From positions 124,001 to 188,000 of the forward strand of contig NZ_JBFQGA010000004.1 of the NCBI RefSeq assembly GCF_040932435.1: 64,000 bases of DNA. The letters run 5' to 3'. This DNA is from Kluyvera sp040932435 (GTDB lineage Bacteria > Pseudomonadota > Gammaproteobacteria > Enterobacterales > Enterobacteriaceae). Positions 8,256 to 16,389 of this stretch are shown here, piece after piece. Within the stretch, counting starts at the first letter, position 1. The number at the start of each line of letters is the position of its first letter. A model generated the notes under the pieces. The model had not been told where the DNA came from, did not search any database, and saw only the letters and a list, made by a program, of their open reading frames with translations. A program made the translations under genes and the position numbers.

Positions 8256-9177
8256 ATCCCTCCCCCTCACGGAGCTGCTTTAGCAACAGCGTGAAGCACG
8301 CCTCAATCATCGGCGGCAGCGCCTGCGGGCCACGCATCAGCGCTACGGTACGGGTGAGCGCAGGTTGCTGAAGCTGGGCCACGCGCAGTGCGGGGTCCTG
8401 CAAGTGGGTGGTGTAAAGCTGCGGTAGAATGCCCACCGCCAGCCGTGAACGCACCAGCCCATACAGCGTTTCAATATAATCCACCTGATAGCGGACATTA
8501 AGGGTTAGCCGTTGGCTTTCAACCAACGCCCCCACCAAACGCTGAATATTCCCTTTCGAGAACATCGCGATATCCCGCCCCGCTAGCTGCTTCCACGGCA
8601 GATGCGGCTGAGCGCCCTGCGGGTCATCAACGTGCAGCACCGCCACCAGCGGATCTTCACGCAGGGGGAAAAGCTGGAGCTCTTCCGGCAGCGCGCTGTC
8701 TATGGCCCCAATACCAAAATCAATCTGTCCGCTTTGCAGGTCACGGGCCAGCGCATCGTTGGTGCGATCATGAAACTCAACCTTCAGACGGGGAAACGCC
8801 TGTGCTAGCGCATCGGGAAGCAGAGGAAACAGCAGCGAGCTGACTGACGGTACCAGCCCAATGCGCACGGTGCCGTCACCGCCCGCTTCGACAATCTGCT
8901 GGATATCCTGAAATGCCATCTGCGCCACGCTTAGCACACGCTGGGCATGCGGTAAAATCGCGGCACCCAGTTCGGTCAGCGTCACCGCCGAGGCGGTACG
9001 GTTGACAAGCTTGCCGCCGAGCACCGTTTCAATTTGCCGCAGCGCGCTGCTGAGCGCTGGCTGACTTATCGCTAGCCGATTGGCGGTATCGGTAAAGTGA
9101 CGTAGCTGGGCCAGCGTGACAAAATACTGCAATTGTTTAAGCGAGAGCGCAGGCAGTCGCTGCCAAGGTTCTGTCAT
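8254..9177 (-). CDS. LysR-family regulator of the adenine deaminase/permease pair
   Basis: 307 residues from the ATG at 9177; an in-frame TTG at 9198 is less likely. The N-terminal LysR winged helix is clear (LKQLQYFVTLAQLRHFTDTA through ISQPALSSALRQIE), followed by a two-lobed LysR substrate-binding domain to the end. It is transcribed divergently from the adenine deaminase gene, with about 125 bases between the starts. That is the usual LysR arrangement for local control, so regulation of the purine module by adenine or a breakdown product is inferred. A perfect TTATCA-GG-TGATAA dyad sits in the gap. Confidence 0.88.
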   Translation of the reverse strand: MTEPWQRLPALSLKQLQYFVTLAQLRHFTDTANRLAISQPALSSALRQIETVLGGKLVNRTASAVTLTELGAAILPHAQRVLSVAQMAFQDIQQIVEAGGDGTVRIGLVPSVSSLLFPLLPDALAQAFPRLKVEFHDRTNDALARDLQSGQIDFGIGAIDSALPEELQLFPLREDPLVAVLHVDDPQGAQPHLPWKQLAGRDIAMFSKGNIQRLVGALVESQRLTLNVRYQVDYIETLYGLVRSRLAVGILPQLYTTHLQDPALRVAQLQQPALTRTVALMRGPQALPPMIEACFTLLLKQLREGEG

Positions 9178-9218
9178 ATTGAGCTTCACTCGTGGCAATC
9201 ACGCAGAATAAGCCGAAG

Positions 9219-9232
9219 TTATCAGGTGATAA
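9219..9232. promoter_or_regulatory. Candidate operator dyad, LysR/adenine deaminase divergent region
   Basis: Perfect 6-bp inverted repeat TTATCA-GG-TGATAA about 42 bases upstream of the LysR ATG and about 71 bases upstream of the deaminase ATG. Position between divergent genes makes it a candidate site for the LysR protein. The spacing is shorter than the classic T-N11-A, so the assignment is tentative. Confidence 0.4.
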
Positions 9233-9302
9233 GTTTTTTCATCTGGGCAACCGTTTGCTCTGCCCCTAAAGTAGCGCACATTATCCCTGTGCCGGAGTTG
9301 TT

Positions 9303-11111
9303 ATGTCCAGCGATGCTGAAAACCGCCGCCGCGCCATCCAGGCCGCCCGAGGCGAAGTCCCGTTCGATCTTTTGCTCACCGACGCTCGAATTGTCGACAT
9401 GGTGACCGGCGAAATCCGCGATGCCGATGTCGGTATCGTAGGCGAGATGATTGCCAGCGTGCACCCACGCGGCAGCCGCCACGATGCGCTCGAACGTCAT
9501 TCTCTGCCGGACGTCTATCTCTCTCCGGGGCTGATGGATACTCACGTTCACCTCGAAAGTTCCCACCTGCCGCCAGAGCGTTACGCTGAAATCGTGCTGG
9601 CGCAGGGCACCACCGCCGTCTTCTGGGATCCCCATGAACTGGCGAATGTGCTGGGCGTTGCCGGCGTGCGCTACGCCGTCGACGCCAGCCGTCACCTGCC
9701 TTTACAGGTGATGGTCGCAGCTCCGTCTAGCGTCCCGTCAACGCCTGGGTTGGAGATGTCCGGCGCTGATTTTGCCGGTGCAGAGATGGAAACCATGCTC
9801 AGTTGGCCGGAAGTGCGCGGCGTGGCGGAAGTGATGGACATGCACGGCGTGCTACACGGTAGCTGTCGCATGCAGGAAATCGTCCAAGCCGGGCTCAACA
9901 GCGGCAAACTGATTGAAGGCCACGCGCGTGGTCTTAGCGGCGCGGCATTGCAGGCCTATCTCGCCGCAGGTGTCACCTCCGATCACGAGCTCACTTCCGC
10001 CGATGATGCGCTGGAAAAACTGCGCGCCGGTCTGACCTTAGAAATTCGGGGTTCGCACCCTTACCTACTGCCGGATATCGTCAAGGCGCTGAAAACGCTG
10101 CCGCACCTCTCCTCGCAAATCACCGTCTGCACCGATGACGTGCCACCGGATATGCTGCTGGAAAAAGGCGGCATCATCGCCCTGCTGAACCTGTTGATTG
10201 AACACGGTCTGTCAGCAACCGATGTGCTGCGCTTTGCGACGCTCAATGCCTCAATACGTTTACAGCGCAACGATCTTGGGCTGATCGCCGCCGGACGCCG
10301 TGCGGACCTCGTGGTCTTTGACTCGCTGGATAAATTAGAAGCCCGCGCGGTATACGTTGCCGGTAAGCAAATTGCCCGCGACGGGAAGCTGCTCCAGCCG
10401 ATTGCCGCCGCCGACGGCGTCACCCCGCCGCGCGATACCCTGCGCCTAGCGCCACTTATTGCCGATGATTTTGCACTACGGGTTGGCGATATCGAGCATG
10501 GCGTTGCACGTCTGCGCCATATTCGCGGCGCGCGCTTTACCCAATGGGGCGAAATTGACGTCGAGATCCGTGACGGCAAAGTGCAGATCCCCGCCGGATT
10601 TAGTCTGATTTGGGTGAAGCACCGCCACGGTCGTCATCAAGCTAAGCCACAGATTGCGCTATTAGAAGGCTGGGGCGAGCTGCGCGGTGCGATTGCCACC
10701 AGCTACTCGCACGACTCGCATAATCTGGTGGTACTGGGGCGTGATGCGAACGACATGGCCATAGCGGCTAATCAGTTGATTGCTTCCGGCGGCGGGATGG
10801 CGCTGGCACAAAACGGCAGCATCCTTGCCCACGTCGCGATGCCGATTGCCGGTATGCTCTCGGACCAACCGCCGGCAGAGCTTGCCGCGGCATTTAGCAA
10901 CCTACGTTCCCTAAGCGCCAAAGTCGCCGACTGGGAGCCGCCGTACCGGGTATTCAAAGCCATTGAAGGCACCTGCCTTGCCTGTAATGCCGGGCCGCAT
11001 TTAACCGATTTAGGGCTGACCGACGGCACCACGCGACAGATTGTCGATCCGGTCATTTCGTCACAACACACCACACAACAATATCAGGGAGCGCCACACA
11101 ATGGCCGATAA
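9303..11111 (+). CDS. Adenine deaminase-family amidohydrolase
   Basis: 602 residues. Belongs to the adenine deaminase branch (EC 3.5.4.2) of the amidohydrolase superfamily, which makes hypoxanthine and ammonia from adenine. Metal and catalytic motifs are present: DTHVHLESS at 79-87, EGHARG at 205-210, SDHE near 226, TDDVPP near 278, plus the Ade-specific C-terminal YSHDSHN block and a GGG-containing loop. Sequence differs markedly from the remembered E. coli Ade (588 residues), so this is a paralogous subfamily rather than the core ade gene. A GGAG site at 9294-9297 supports the start. Its last 11 bases overlap the permease gene, so uptake and deamination are coupled. Substrate could be another aminopurine. 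Confidence 0.88.
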   Translation: MSSDAENRRRAIQAARGEVPFDLLLTDARIVDMVTGEIRDADVGIVGEMIASVHPRGSRHDALERHSLPDVYLSPGLMDTHVHLESSHLPPERYAEIVLAQGTTAVFWDPHELANVLGVAGVRYAVDASRHLPLQVMVAAPSSVPSTPGLEMSGADFAGAEMETMLSWPEVRGVAEVMDMHGVLHGSCRMQEIVQAGLNSGKLIEGHARGLSGAALQAYLAAGVTSDHELTSADDALEKLRAGLTLEIRGSHPYLLPDIVKALKTLPHLSSQITVCTDDVPPDMLLEKGGIIALLNLLIEHGLSATDVLRFATLNASIRLQRNDLGLIAAGRRADLVVFDSLDKLEARAVYVAGKQIARDGKLLQPIAAADGVTPPRDTLRLAPLIADDFALRVGDIEHGVARLRHIRGARFTQWGEIDVEIRDGKVQIPAGFSLIWVKHRHGRHQAKPQIALLEGWGELRGAIATSYSHDSHNLVVLGRDANDMAIAANQLIASGGGMALAQNGSILAHVAMPIAGMLSDQPPAELAAAFSNLRSLSAKVADWEPPYRVFKAIEGTCLACNAGPHLTDLGLTDGTTRQIVDPVISSQHTTQQYQGAPHNGR

Positions 11112-12444
11112 TACCCTTCAATCTGCAACGTCTGGGAACTGGCTGGAGCGGCGCTTTGCCCTCTCCTCACGCGGCAGCTCGCTGCGTACCGAATGTCTGG
11201 CAGGCGTCACCGGATTCCTCGCTGCCGCCTATCTGCTGGTGGTAATCCCGGGCCTTTTAGCCGTGGGCGGTATGGATAAAGGCGCGGCCACTACTGGCAC
11301 CATTCTGGTGTTTGTAGGCGGTACGCTCTTGATGGCGTTTTACGCCAACCTGCCGTTTATCGTCGGCCCCGGTATTGGCGGCTCGGTGCTGGTCGGCGTG
11401 ACGCTTGCCGGCAGCGAACATATCGGTTGGCAGATTGGTCTGGGCATCGCCTGCTGGTCGGGTATTCTCTTTTTCCTGCTGACTAAATTTGGCCTGCGCG
11501 AGGTGGTCACTCGCTCGGTTCCGCAGTCTATTAAGCTGGGATTAACCGCCTCTATCGGTCTGTTTGTCGCCGTGCTGGGCTTTCGTAACGCTGGGCTGGT
11601 GCTCGCGAACGCCAAAACCAACGCATTGATGCTGGGTGATTTCCTCGCGCCGGGCGCACTGGTAGCGCTGTGTGGATTGTTTTTGGCCATTGCGCTACAG
11701 GCACGTCGCGTTCCCGGTGCCATTCTATGGGCCATTCTTATCGCCACCTTGGTCGGCATTCCGGCTGGCGTCACGCATCTGCCAACCCGCTTTATTGATA
11801 TGCCGCATTCGCTGGCACCGGTACTGGGGCACGTCGATATGCTGGGCGCGCTGAATATCGCTTTCCTACCGTTCCTGTTCGTCTTTTTCGCCTCAGAGTT
11901 TTTCTCCACCATGGGAACGACGCTGGCGGTTGGTGGCGAAGCGGGTTTACTGGATGAAGAAGGCAATATGCCGCATATCAACCGCCCGTTTATGGTTGAC
12001 TCCATTGCGGCGGCCGTCGGCCCGTGGCTGGGCATTCCGGCGGCAACTGCGCTGATTGAATCTTCAGCGGCAGCGGAAGCTGGCGGCAAAACCGGCCTGA
12101 CGGCGCTGGCTGCGGCGGTGATGTTCCTGCTGATGCTGCTGTTCACCCCGGTTGCGCTGATGATCCCTAAAGAAGCTACCGCCCCGGCGCTGATCTTGAT
12201 TGGGCTAAATATGTTTGGCGGGCTGCGTAAAGTGGATTTAGCCAACTTCACTGACGGATTACCGGTGTTGATGATGGTGATGATCACCTTAATCGCCAAT
12301 AGCTTTGGTACTGGGATCGCCGGCGGCCTGCTGTTCTATATCATGATCAAAACCGTCGCCGGGAAATGGCGCGAGATCCCGATTGGCCTGTGGATCTTGG
12401 CGGTGCCGCTGGTGTATTACTTCGCCACGCTGGTCAGACACTAA
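11101..12444 (+). CDS. NCS2-family purine permease (AzgA-like)
   Basis: 447 residues from the ATG at 11101, inside the 3' end of the deaminase gene; a frame extension upstream to 11041 has no support. A GGGA at 11087-11090 provides a ribosome site. It is strongly hydrophobic with about 12-14 membrane helices. AzgA-type features include NLPFIVGPGIGGSVLVG in the first third and the SEFFSTMGTTLAVGGEAGL segment mid-protein. The family imports adenine, guanine or hypoxanthine with protons. Overlap with an adenine deaminase points to adenine as the substrate (inference). Likely induced together with the deaminase by the divergent LysR protein. Confidence 0.88.
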   Translation: MADNTLQSATSGNWLERRFALSSRGSSLRTECLAGVTGFLAAAYLLVVIPGLLAVGGMDKGAATTGTILVFVGGTLLMAFYANLPFIVGPGIGGSVLVGVTLAGSEHIGWQIGLGIACWSGILFFLLTKFGLREVVTRSVPQSIKLGLTASIGLFVAVLGFRNAGLVLANAKTNALMLGDFLAPGALVALCGLFLAIALQARRVPGAILWAILIATLVGIPAGVTHLPTRFIDMPHSLAPVLGHVDMLGALNIAFLPFLFVFFASEFFSTMGTTLAVGGEAGLLDEEGNMPHINRPFMVDSIAAAVGPWLGIPAATALIESSAAAEAGGKTGLTALAAAVMFLLMLLFTPVALMIPKEATAPALILIGLNMFGGLRKVDLANFTDGLPVLMMVMITLIANSFGTGIAGGLLFYIMIKTVAGKWREIPIGLWILAVPLVYYFATLVRH

Positions 12445-12563
12445 GCGAGTTTTTATCTGGCTAATTGCGGCTAAGAGCAGATTGTAATTATTTTAAAATC
12501 CGGATGGCACAAGCTACCAGATGATAATATATTTTCAGTTTGTTCTTAGCTGTGAGTAATAAC

Positions 12564-13121
12564 ATGTCAGAACCATCAGACCTTAAACTAAGACCGCTTG
12601 AGCGGGAAGATTTACGCTTTGTTCACCAACTCGACAATAATGCCAGCGTGATGCGTTATTGGTTTGAAGAACCCTATGAGGCCTTTGTTGAACTGAGCGA
12701 TCTTTACGACAAGCACATCCACGATCAAAGTGAGCGCCGTTTTGTCATCTCCTACAATGGCAATAATGCGGGTCTGGTGGAACTGGTTGAAATAAACCAT
12801 ATTCACCGCCGCGCCGAGTTTCAAATAATCATTTCGCCTGAATATCAGGGCAAAGGCTTAGCCACCCGAGCCGCCAAGCTGGCAATGGATTACGGATTTA
12901 CCGTCCTCAATCTCTATAAGCTGTACCTCATCGTCGATAAAGAGAATGCCAAAGCCGTTCATATTTATCGCAAACTGGGTTTTATCCAGGAGGGGGAATT
13001 AATCCATGAGTTTTTTGTGAACGGTGAGTACCGTAATACGATCAGAATGTGTATCTTCCAGCACCAATATCTGGAAAACAACAAACCTGCCAGCGCGATT
13101 TTGAAGCCGACGGCGCAATAA
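12564..13121 (+). CDS. speG: Spermidine N1-acetyltransferase SpeG
   Basis: 185 residues from the ATG at 12564; an upstream TTG at 12540 is in frame but has no better ribosome site. The GNAT fold is nearly identical by eye to E. coli SpeG: KLRPLEREDLRF near the start, the acetyl-CoA loop QGKGLATRAAKLAMDYG, and a C-terminal IRMCIFQHQYL. SpeG acetylates spermidine and spermine and is a dodecamer with allosteric polyamine sites. In E. coli speG lies far from this region, so here it is either a second copy or a relocated gene. It stands alone between the purine permease and a LysR gene, with 119 bases upstream for its own promoter. Confidence 0.9.
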   Translation: MSEPSDLKLRPLEREDLRFVHQLDNNASVMRYWFEEPYEAFVELSDLYDKHIHDQSERRFVISYNGNNAGLVELVEINHIHRRAEFQIIISPEYQGKGLATRAAKLAMDYGFTVLNLYKLYLIVDKENAKAVHIYRKLGFIQEGELIHEFFVNGEYRNTIRMCIFQHQYLENNKPASAILKPTAQ

Positions 13122-13136
13122 CATCTTCGCGACGAA

Positions 13137-13165
13137 AACCCGGCGACGCGTTGCTCGGCCGGGTT
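13137..13165. terminator. Hairpin between speG and LysR gene
   Basis: AACCCGGC / GCCGGGTT stem of 8 bp with a 13-base loop between convergent genes. Minus-strand transcripts would read a T4 run just after it, so it fits best as the end of the LysR gene; it may also slow speG transcription. Confidence 0.55.
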
Positions 13166-13180
13166 ACGCCAGTGGGGAGA

Positions 13181-14071
13181 TCACTTTACGCAATGCTCCC
13201 TCACCTCTTCATATAATAACCGCACCGCCGTAGAGAGCTGTTTGCGGTGCGGGCAAATCATATTCAGCGGCACGTTGTCGCCCAAATAGTTCGGCAGCAG
13301 AACTTTTAATCGGCCTTCCTGCAGGTCACGACTGACATCCAGCATCGATTTAAAGGCAATGCCCTCTCCGGCCACGGCCAGCCGACGGATGACCTCGGCA
13401 TCATCGCTGGTTATGCTGCCGGACACCTGCACCTGATGCTCAACGCCATCAAGGCTCAGCGACCAGCGGTCGAATAACCTGCCGCGCAGTACGTAGGTAA
13501 GCGCGTTGCATTTCTCAAGATCCGCCAGCGTTTTCGGCTCGCCATGACGCGCGATCCATTGCGGCGAAGCCACCAGTACGCGGCGATTTTCAGGGGCCAC
13601 GGGAAGCGAAATAAACGATGCGTCGTCATTTTCTCCATAACGGAAAGCCACATCCACCGGGTCTTTAAAAATATCGGTACGGTGATCGGAAAACAAAATT
13701 CGCAGACGGAGCGCCGGATGGCGTTCACGAAACCGGCGGAAAACCTCCAGCAGTAAGTTACGTCCCAAATCGGAGGGCACGGCAATTTGCAGCGTGCCGC
13801 GCACTTCATCGTCCGGGGTATGGATTTTTTGCAGCCCGTTCTCCAGCGTATCGAGCATCTGGAGCGCGAACGGCAGCCAAGTCTCCCCTTCCACCGTCAG
13901 GCGCAGGCTGCGAGTTGAGCGGGCGAACAGGCGAATGTTGAGCGCGGTCTCCAGACGTTTAATCGCCGAGCTGACCTGCGCCGGGGGAATACTGGCTTCG
14001 CGCGCCGCCTCGCTAAAGCTGCTTAAGGCCGCAGCACGGACGAACAGTGATAAATCTTCCAGCCTGAACAT
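13181..14071 (-). CDS. LysR-family regulator (CrgA/YafC-like), target unknown
   Basis: 296 residues from the ATG at 14071, which has GAGGA six bases upstream; a GTG at 14083 is the alternative. The N-terminal winged helix (FRLEDLSLFVRAAALSSFSE through AQVSSAIKRLETALNIRLF) and a C-terminal effector domain are complete. It has the look of the large CrgA-type LysR group, with ARSTRSLRLTVEG in the wing. It is divergent from rcnB (152 bases between starts). The rest of this group often controls a divergent oxidoreductase, but none is present here, so the target may be elsewhere. Confidence 0.82.
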   Translation of the reverse strand: MFRLEDLSLFVRAAALSSFSEAAREASIPPAQVSSAIKRLETALNIRLFARSTRSLRLTVEGETWLPFALQMLDTLENGLQKIHTPDDEVRGTLQIAVPSDLGRNLLLEVFRRFRERHPALRLRILFSDHRTDIFKDPVDVAFRYGENDDASFISLPVAPENRRVLVASPQWIARHGEPKTLADLEKCNALTYVLRGRLFDRWSLSLDGVEHQVQVSGSITSDDAEVIRRLAVAGEGIAFKSMLDVSRDLQEGRLKVLLPNYLGDNVPLNMICPHRKQLSTAVRLLYEEVREHCVK

Positions 14072-14222
14072 GGGGGTCCTCACCTAGGGCAGAATAATCC
14101 TCAAAATGGAGGCAACCGCCGTTTGCTTACATTTTTTAAGAAAGCAGCACTTGCCATCACGCCCGCGCTTCAGGAATCATACGGGGCGATAATTTTATAT
14201 CCAGGATAATAATGGGGATAGT

Positions 14223-14540
14223 ATGCGTAAAACAAAAATGATGCTTCTGGGCGTACTGTTGGCAACCGCGAGCGCCGCGTGGGCGGCACCGGCAACGGGC
14301 ATCCAGAAATATGAATTAAAAGAGTTTATTGCCGATTTCACGTCATTCAAAATCGGCGATAACGTACCGGCTATGTACCTGACACCCGAATACAACATCA
14401 AACAATGGCAGTTACGTAACCTACCTGCGCCGGATGCCGGTACTCACTGGACATACATGGGCGGTAACTATGTGCTGATTGGCGATACCGACGGCAAAAT
14501 TAGCAAAGTTTACGACGGTGAAATTTTCTACCACCGCTAG
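14223..14540 (+). CDS. rcnB: Periplasmic nickel/cobalt homeostasis protein RcnB
   Basis: 105 residues with a signal peptide ending SAAWA-AP near residue 21. The mature part matches E. coli RcnB strongly by eye: NIKQWQLRNLPAPDAGTHW, YMGG.YVLI.DTDGKI and the exact C-terminus DGEIFYHR. E. coli RcnB is a periplasmic protein needed with the RcnA efflux pump for proper nickel and cobalt balance, and is encoded beside rcnA and rcnR. Here neither rcnA nor rcnR is adjacent; the upstream neighbour is a divergent LysR gene. It is followed by a strong hairpin at 14549-14574. Confidence 0.9.
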   Translation: MRKTKMMLLGVLLATASAAWAAPATGIQKYELKEFIADFTSFKIGDNVPAMYLTPEYNIKQWQLRNLPAPDAGTHWTYMGGNYVLIGDTDGKISKVYDGEIFYHR

Positions 14541-14548
14541 TTCCGATG

Positions 14549-14574
14549 GCCAGCGGCGTGCTTTCGCCGCTGGC
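14549..14574. terminator. Terminator-like hairpin after rcnB
   Basis: Perfect 10-bp stem GCCAGCGGCG / CGCCGCTGGC with a 6-base loop (TGCTTT), followed on the plus strand by TTATTCATT. It lies 8 bases after the rcnB stop and 12 bases before the 3' end of the convergent small gene. Confidence 0.75.
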
Positions 14575-14586
14575 TTATTCATTAAG

Positions 14587-14913
14587 TTAATCATAGTAGA
14601 TGTTCTTCTGCTGAATATATTCGTTCACACCGGCTTCCGCGGCCAGTTTTTCATACAACAAAAGAATACTGAATAATAGATCTCCGCCGCTTCTTAATAA
14701 GTCATCCGGCGCAACCCGTTGTTCTTTATCAACCAGAAAAATCAACTGTTCAATCAGATCACAATATTCACCGTAGACGCCAATTGATATTTCATGCTCA
14801 ATGACCGATTCACGGCAATAGTGCAGCGCATCGGTCGCCTTCTCGCGCAGGGTGCGGTTATGCATCATCACGACAAGCAGTTCGCGCAAGTTGACCATCA
14901 GATTGTTATTCAT
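14587..14913 (-). CDS. Small protein of unknown function
   Basis: 108 residues from the ATG at 14913 (a GTG three bases earlier is also in frame); a strong GGAGGGG ribosome site precedes it. The protein is largely helical in appearance, Leu- and Glu-rich, with no signal peptide and no convincing membrane helix. The middle has SVIEHEISIGVYGEYCDLI and the end NEYIQQKNIYYD. I do not recognise the family. It is convergent with rcnB and 227 bases from the mrp stop on the same strand, so it is not obviously part of an operon. A good ribosome site and full-length coding frame argue that it is real. Confidence 0.65.
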   Translation of the reverse strand: MNNNLMVNLRELLVVMMHNRTLREKATDALHYCRESVIEHEISIGVYGEYCDLIEQLIFLVDKEQRVAPDDLLRSGGDLLFSILLLYEKLAAEAGVNEYIQQKNIYYD

Positions 14914-15081
14914 CACCCCTCCATTTCTGAATTATTTATAATTACCAGAAATAAGAATGATGTTATCAAACGGCACCATCGATTAACATGAAATTAACCA
15001 AAGACGACCACCAATAAATGCTATAGATTTATTGAATAACATTCACATGATGGATGATTATTAAGAAAGGGAATTGGCAGG

Positions 15082-15120
15082 AAAATAATAAATCCGTACG
15101 GCGGGAAATCACCGTACGGA
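15082..15120 (-). terminator. Rho-independent terminator after mrp
   Basis: 9-bp inverted repeat TCCGTACGG / CCGTACGGA (15093-15101 and 15112-15120) with a 10-base loop. On the minus strand it is followed by a T-rich tract (TTTATTATTTT), 20 bases beyond the mrp stop. Confidence 0.75.
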
Positions 15121-15140
15121 TAATGCCAGAGCGTGGAGAA

Positions 15141-16250
15141 TTACACCGCGCGGAAAGCAATCTCGGTTGGAATGACTTCACCCTGCCAGTAGAGCTGCGC
15201 CGCAACGCGCCCCGCCAGCTGACGATAAATCTCGGTGAACTCACTATCCGGACGCGCAACCACCGTCGGCGTGCCGTTATCCAAGTCTTCACGCAGATTG
15301 ATATGCAGCGGCATCTGACCCAGCAGCTGGGTGTGATATTTCTCGGCCAGCTTCTCAGCGCCCCCGGTGCCGAAGATAGGCTCGTGGTGACCACAGTTGC
15401 TGCAGATGTGCATGCTCATGTTTTCCACGATGCCCAGTACCGGCACTTCGACTTTCTCGAACATGACGATGCCTTTTTTGGCGTCGATCAGCGCAATATC
15501 CTGCGGCGTGGTCACTACCACCGCCCCGGTAACCGGGATGTTCTGCGCCAGCGTCAGCTGAATGTCACCGGTGCCCGGCGGCATATCGAGAACCAAGTAG
15601 TCGAGATCCGGCCACAGCGTTTCCTGCAGCATCTGCATCAGCGCTTTACTGGCCATCGGGCCACGCCAGACCATCGCGTTATCGTCGGTTACCAGATAGC
15701 CGATGGAGTTGGTCGCCACGCCGTGGGCCATGATCGGCGCCATGTGGGTGCCGTCCGGCGAGGTGGGACGCTGGTTTTCCGCGCCCAGCATGTTCGGGAT
15801 TGAAGGGCCGTAGATATCGGCATCAAGAATGCCCACTTTGGCACCTTCTGCCGCCAGCGCCAGCGCAAGGTTGACGGCGGTAGATGATTTACCGACCCCA
15901 CCTTTACCAGAACTCACCGCGATAATGTTTTTGACGCCGTTGATACCCGGCTGGTTTTTCACGCGTTTTAAGGTCGCGATGCTGTGCGACAGCTTCCAGT
16001 CGATAGCTTTTGCCCCGGTCACCCGCAGCAACTCGGCGCTGGTTTGCTCTTTTAATTCCTCAAAAGCGCTGTGCCAGACGAACGGCATCTGCAATTCGAT
16101 ATGCACGGTGTCGTCAAGCCAGGCGACGTGGTGCAGCGCTTTCAGCGCCGTTAGGTTGTGTTTCAGGGTTGGGTGCTGGAAATTCGCCAGCGTGCCGGCC
16201 ACCATCGCACGTAAACGCTCAGGGGATTTGGCCTGGGATTCTGCGTTCAT
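15141..16250 (-). CDS. mrp: Iron-sulfur cluster carrier ATPase Mrp/ApbC
   Basis: 369 residues, same length as E. coli Mrp. An N-terminal MIP18-like segment (about 10-100) is followed by a deviant Walker A, GKGGVGKS at 115-122. The DADIYGPS switch and DMPPGTGD (Walker B region) come next, and the C-terminal CSNC pair (Cys283, Cys286) would hold a bridging [4Fe-4S] cluster in a homodimer. It is a cytosolic scaffold/carrier in Fe-S assembly; ApbC mutants in Salmonella are affected in thiamine synthesis. It is divergent from metG with 139 bases between starts, as in E. coli. Confidence 0.97.
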   Translation of the reverse strand: MNAESQAKSPERLRAMVAGTLANFQHPTLKHNLTALKALHHVAWLDDTVHIELQMPFVWHSAFEELKEQTSAELLRVTGAKAIDWKLSHSIATLKRVKNQPGINGVKNIIAVSSGKGGVGKSSTAVNLALALAAEGAKVGILDADIYGPSIPNMLGAENQRPTSPDGTHMAPIMAHGVATNSIGYLVTDDNAMVWRGPMASKALMQMLQETLWPDLDYLVLDMPPGTGDIQLTLAQNIPVTGAVVVTTPQDIALIDAKKGIVMFEKVEVPVLGIVENMSMHICSNCGHHEPIFGTGGAEKLAEKYHTQLLGQMPLHINLREDLDNGTPTVVARPDSEFTEIYRQLAGRVAAQLYWQGEVIPTEIAFRAV

Positions 16251-16389
16251 CCCGACTCCTTTTGTTATTTTGACATGCTTTCAGTGTCGTTAAGTCTACC
16301 ACAGCTAACGGGCATCCATATATGGCGCACCCACTACCCTTTTGGTAATATCAAAACCCCTTTTTGCAACAGAAGAAGTAATACCCACT

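Noticed and set aside
11340..12299. Minus-strand frame of about 319 codons inside the purine permease
   Set aside because: Antisense of a membrane protein gene; Ser/Pro/Ala-rich translation with no domain, no start signal. The permease has clear family motifs.
15054..15803. Long plus-strand open frame (about 249 codons) across mrp
   Set aside because: It is the antisense shadow of mrp; composition is biased (many Arg, His), there is no ribosome site and it ends inside mrp.
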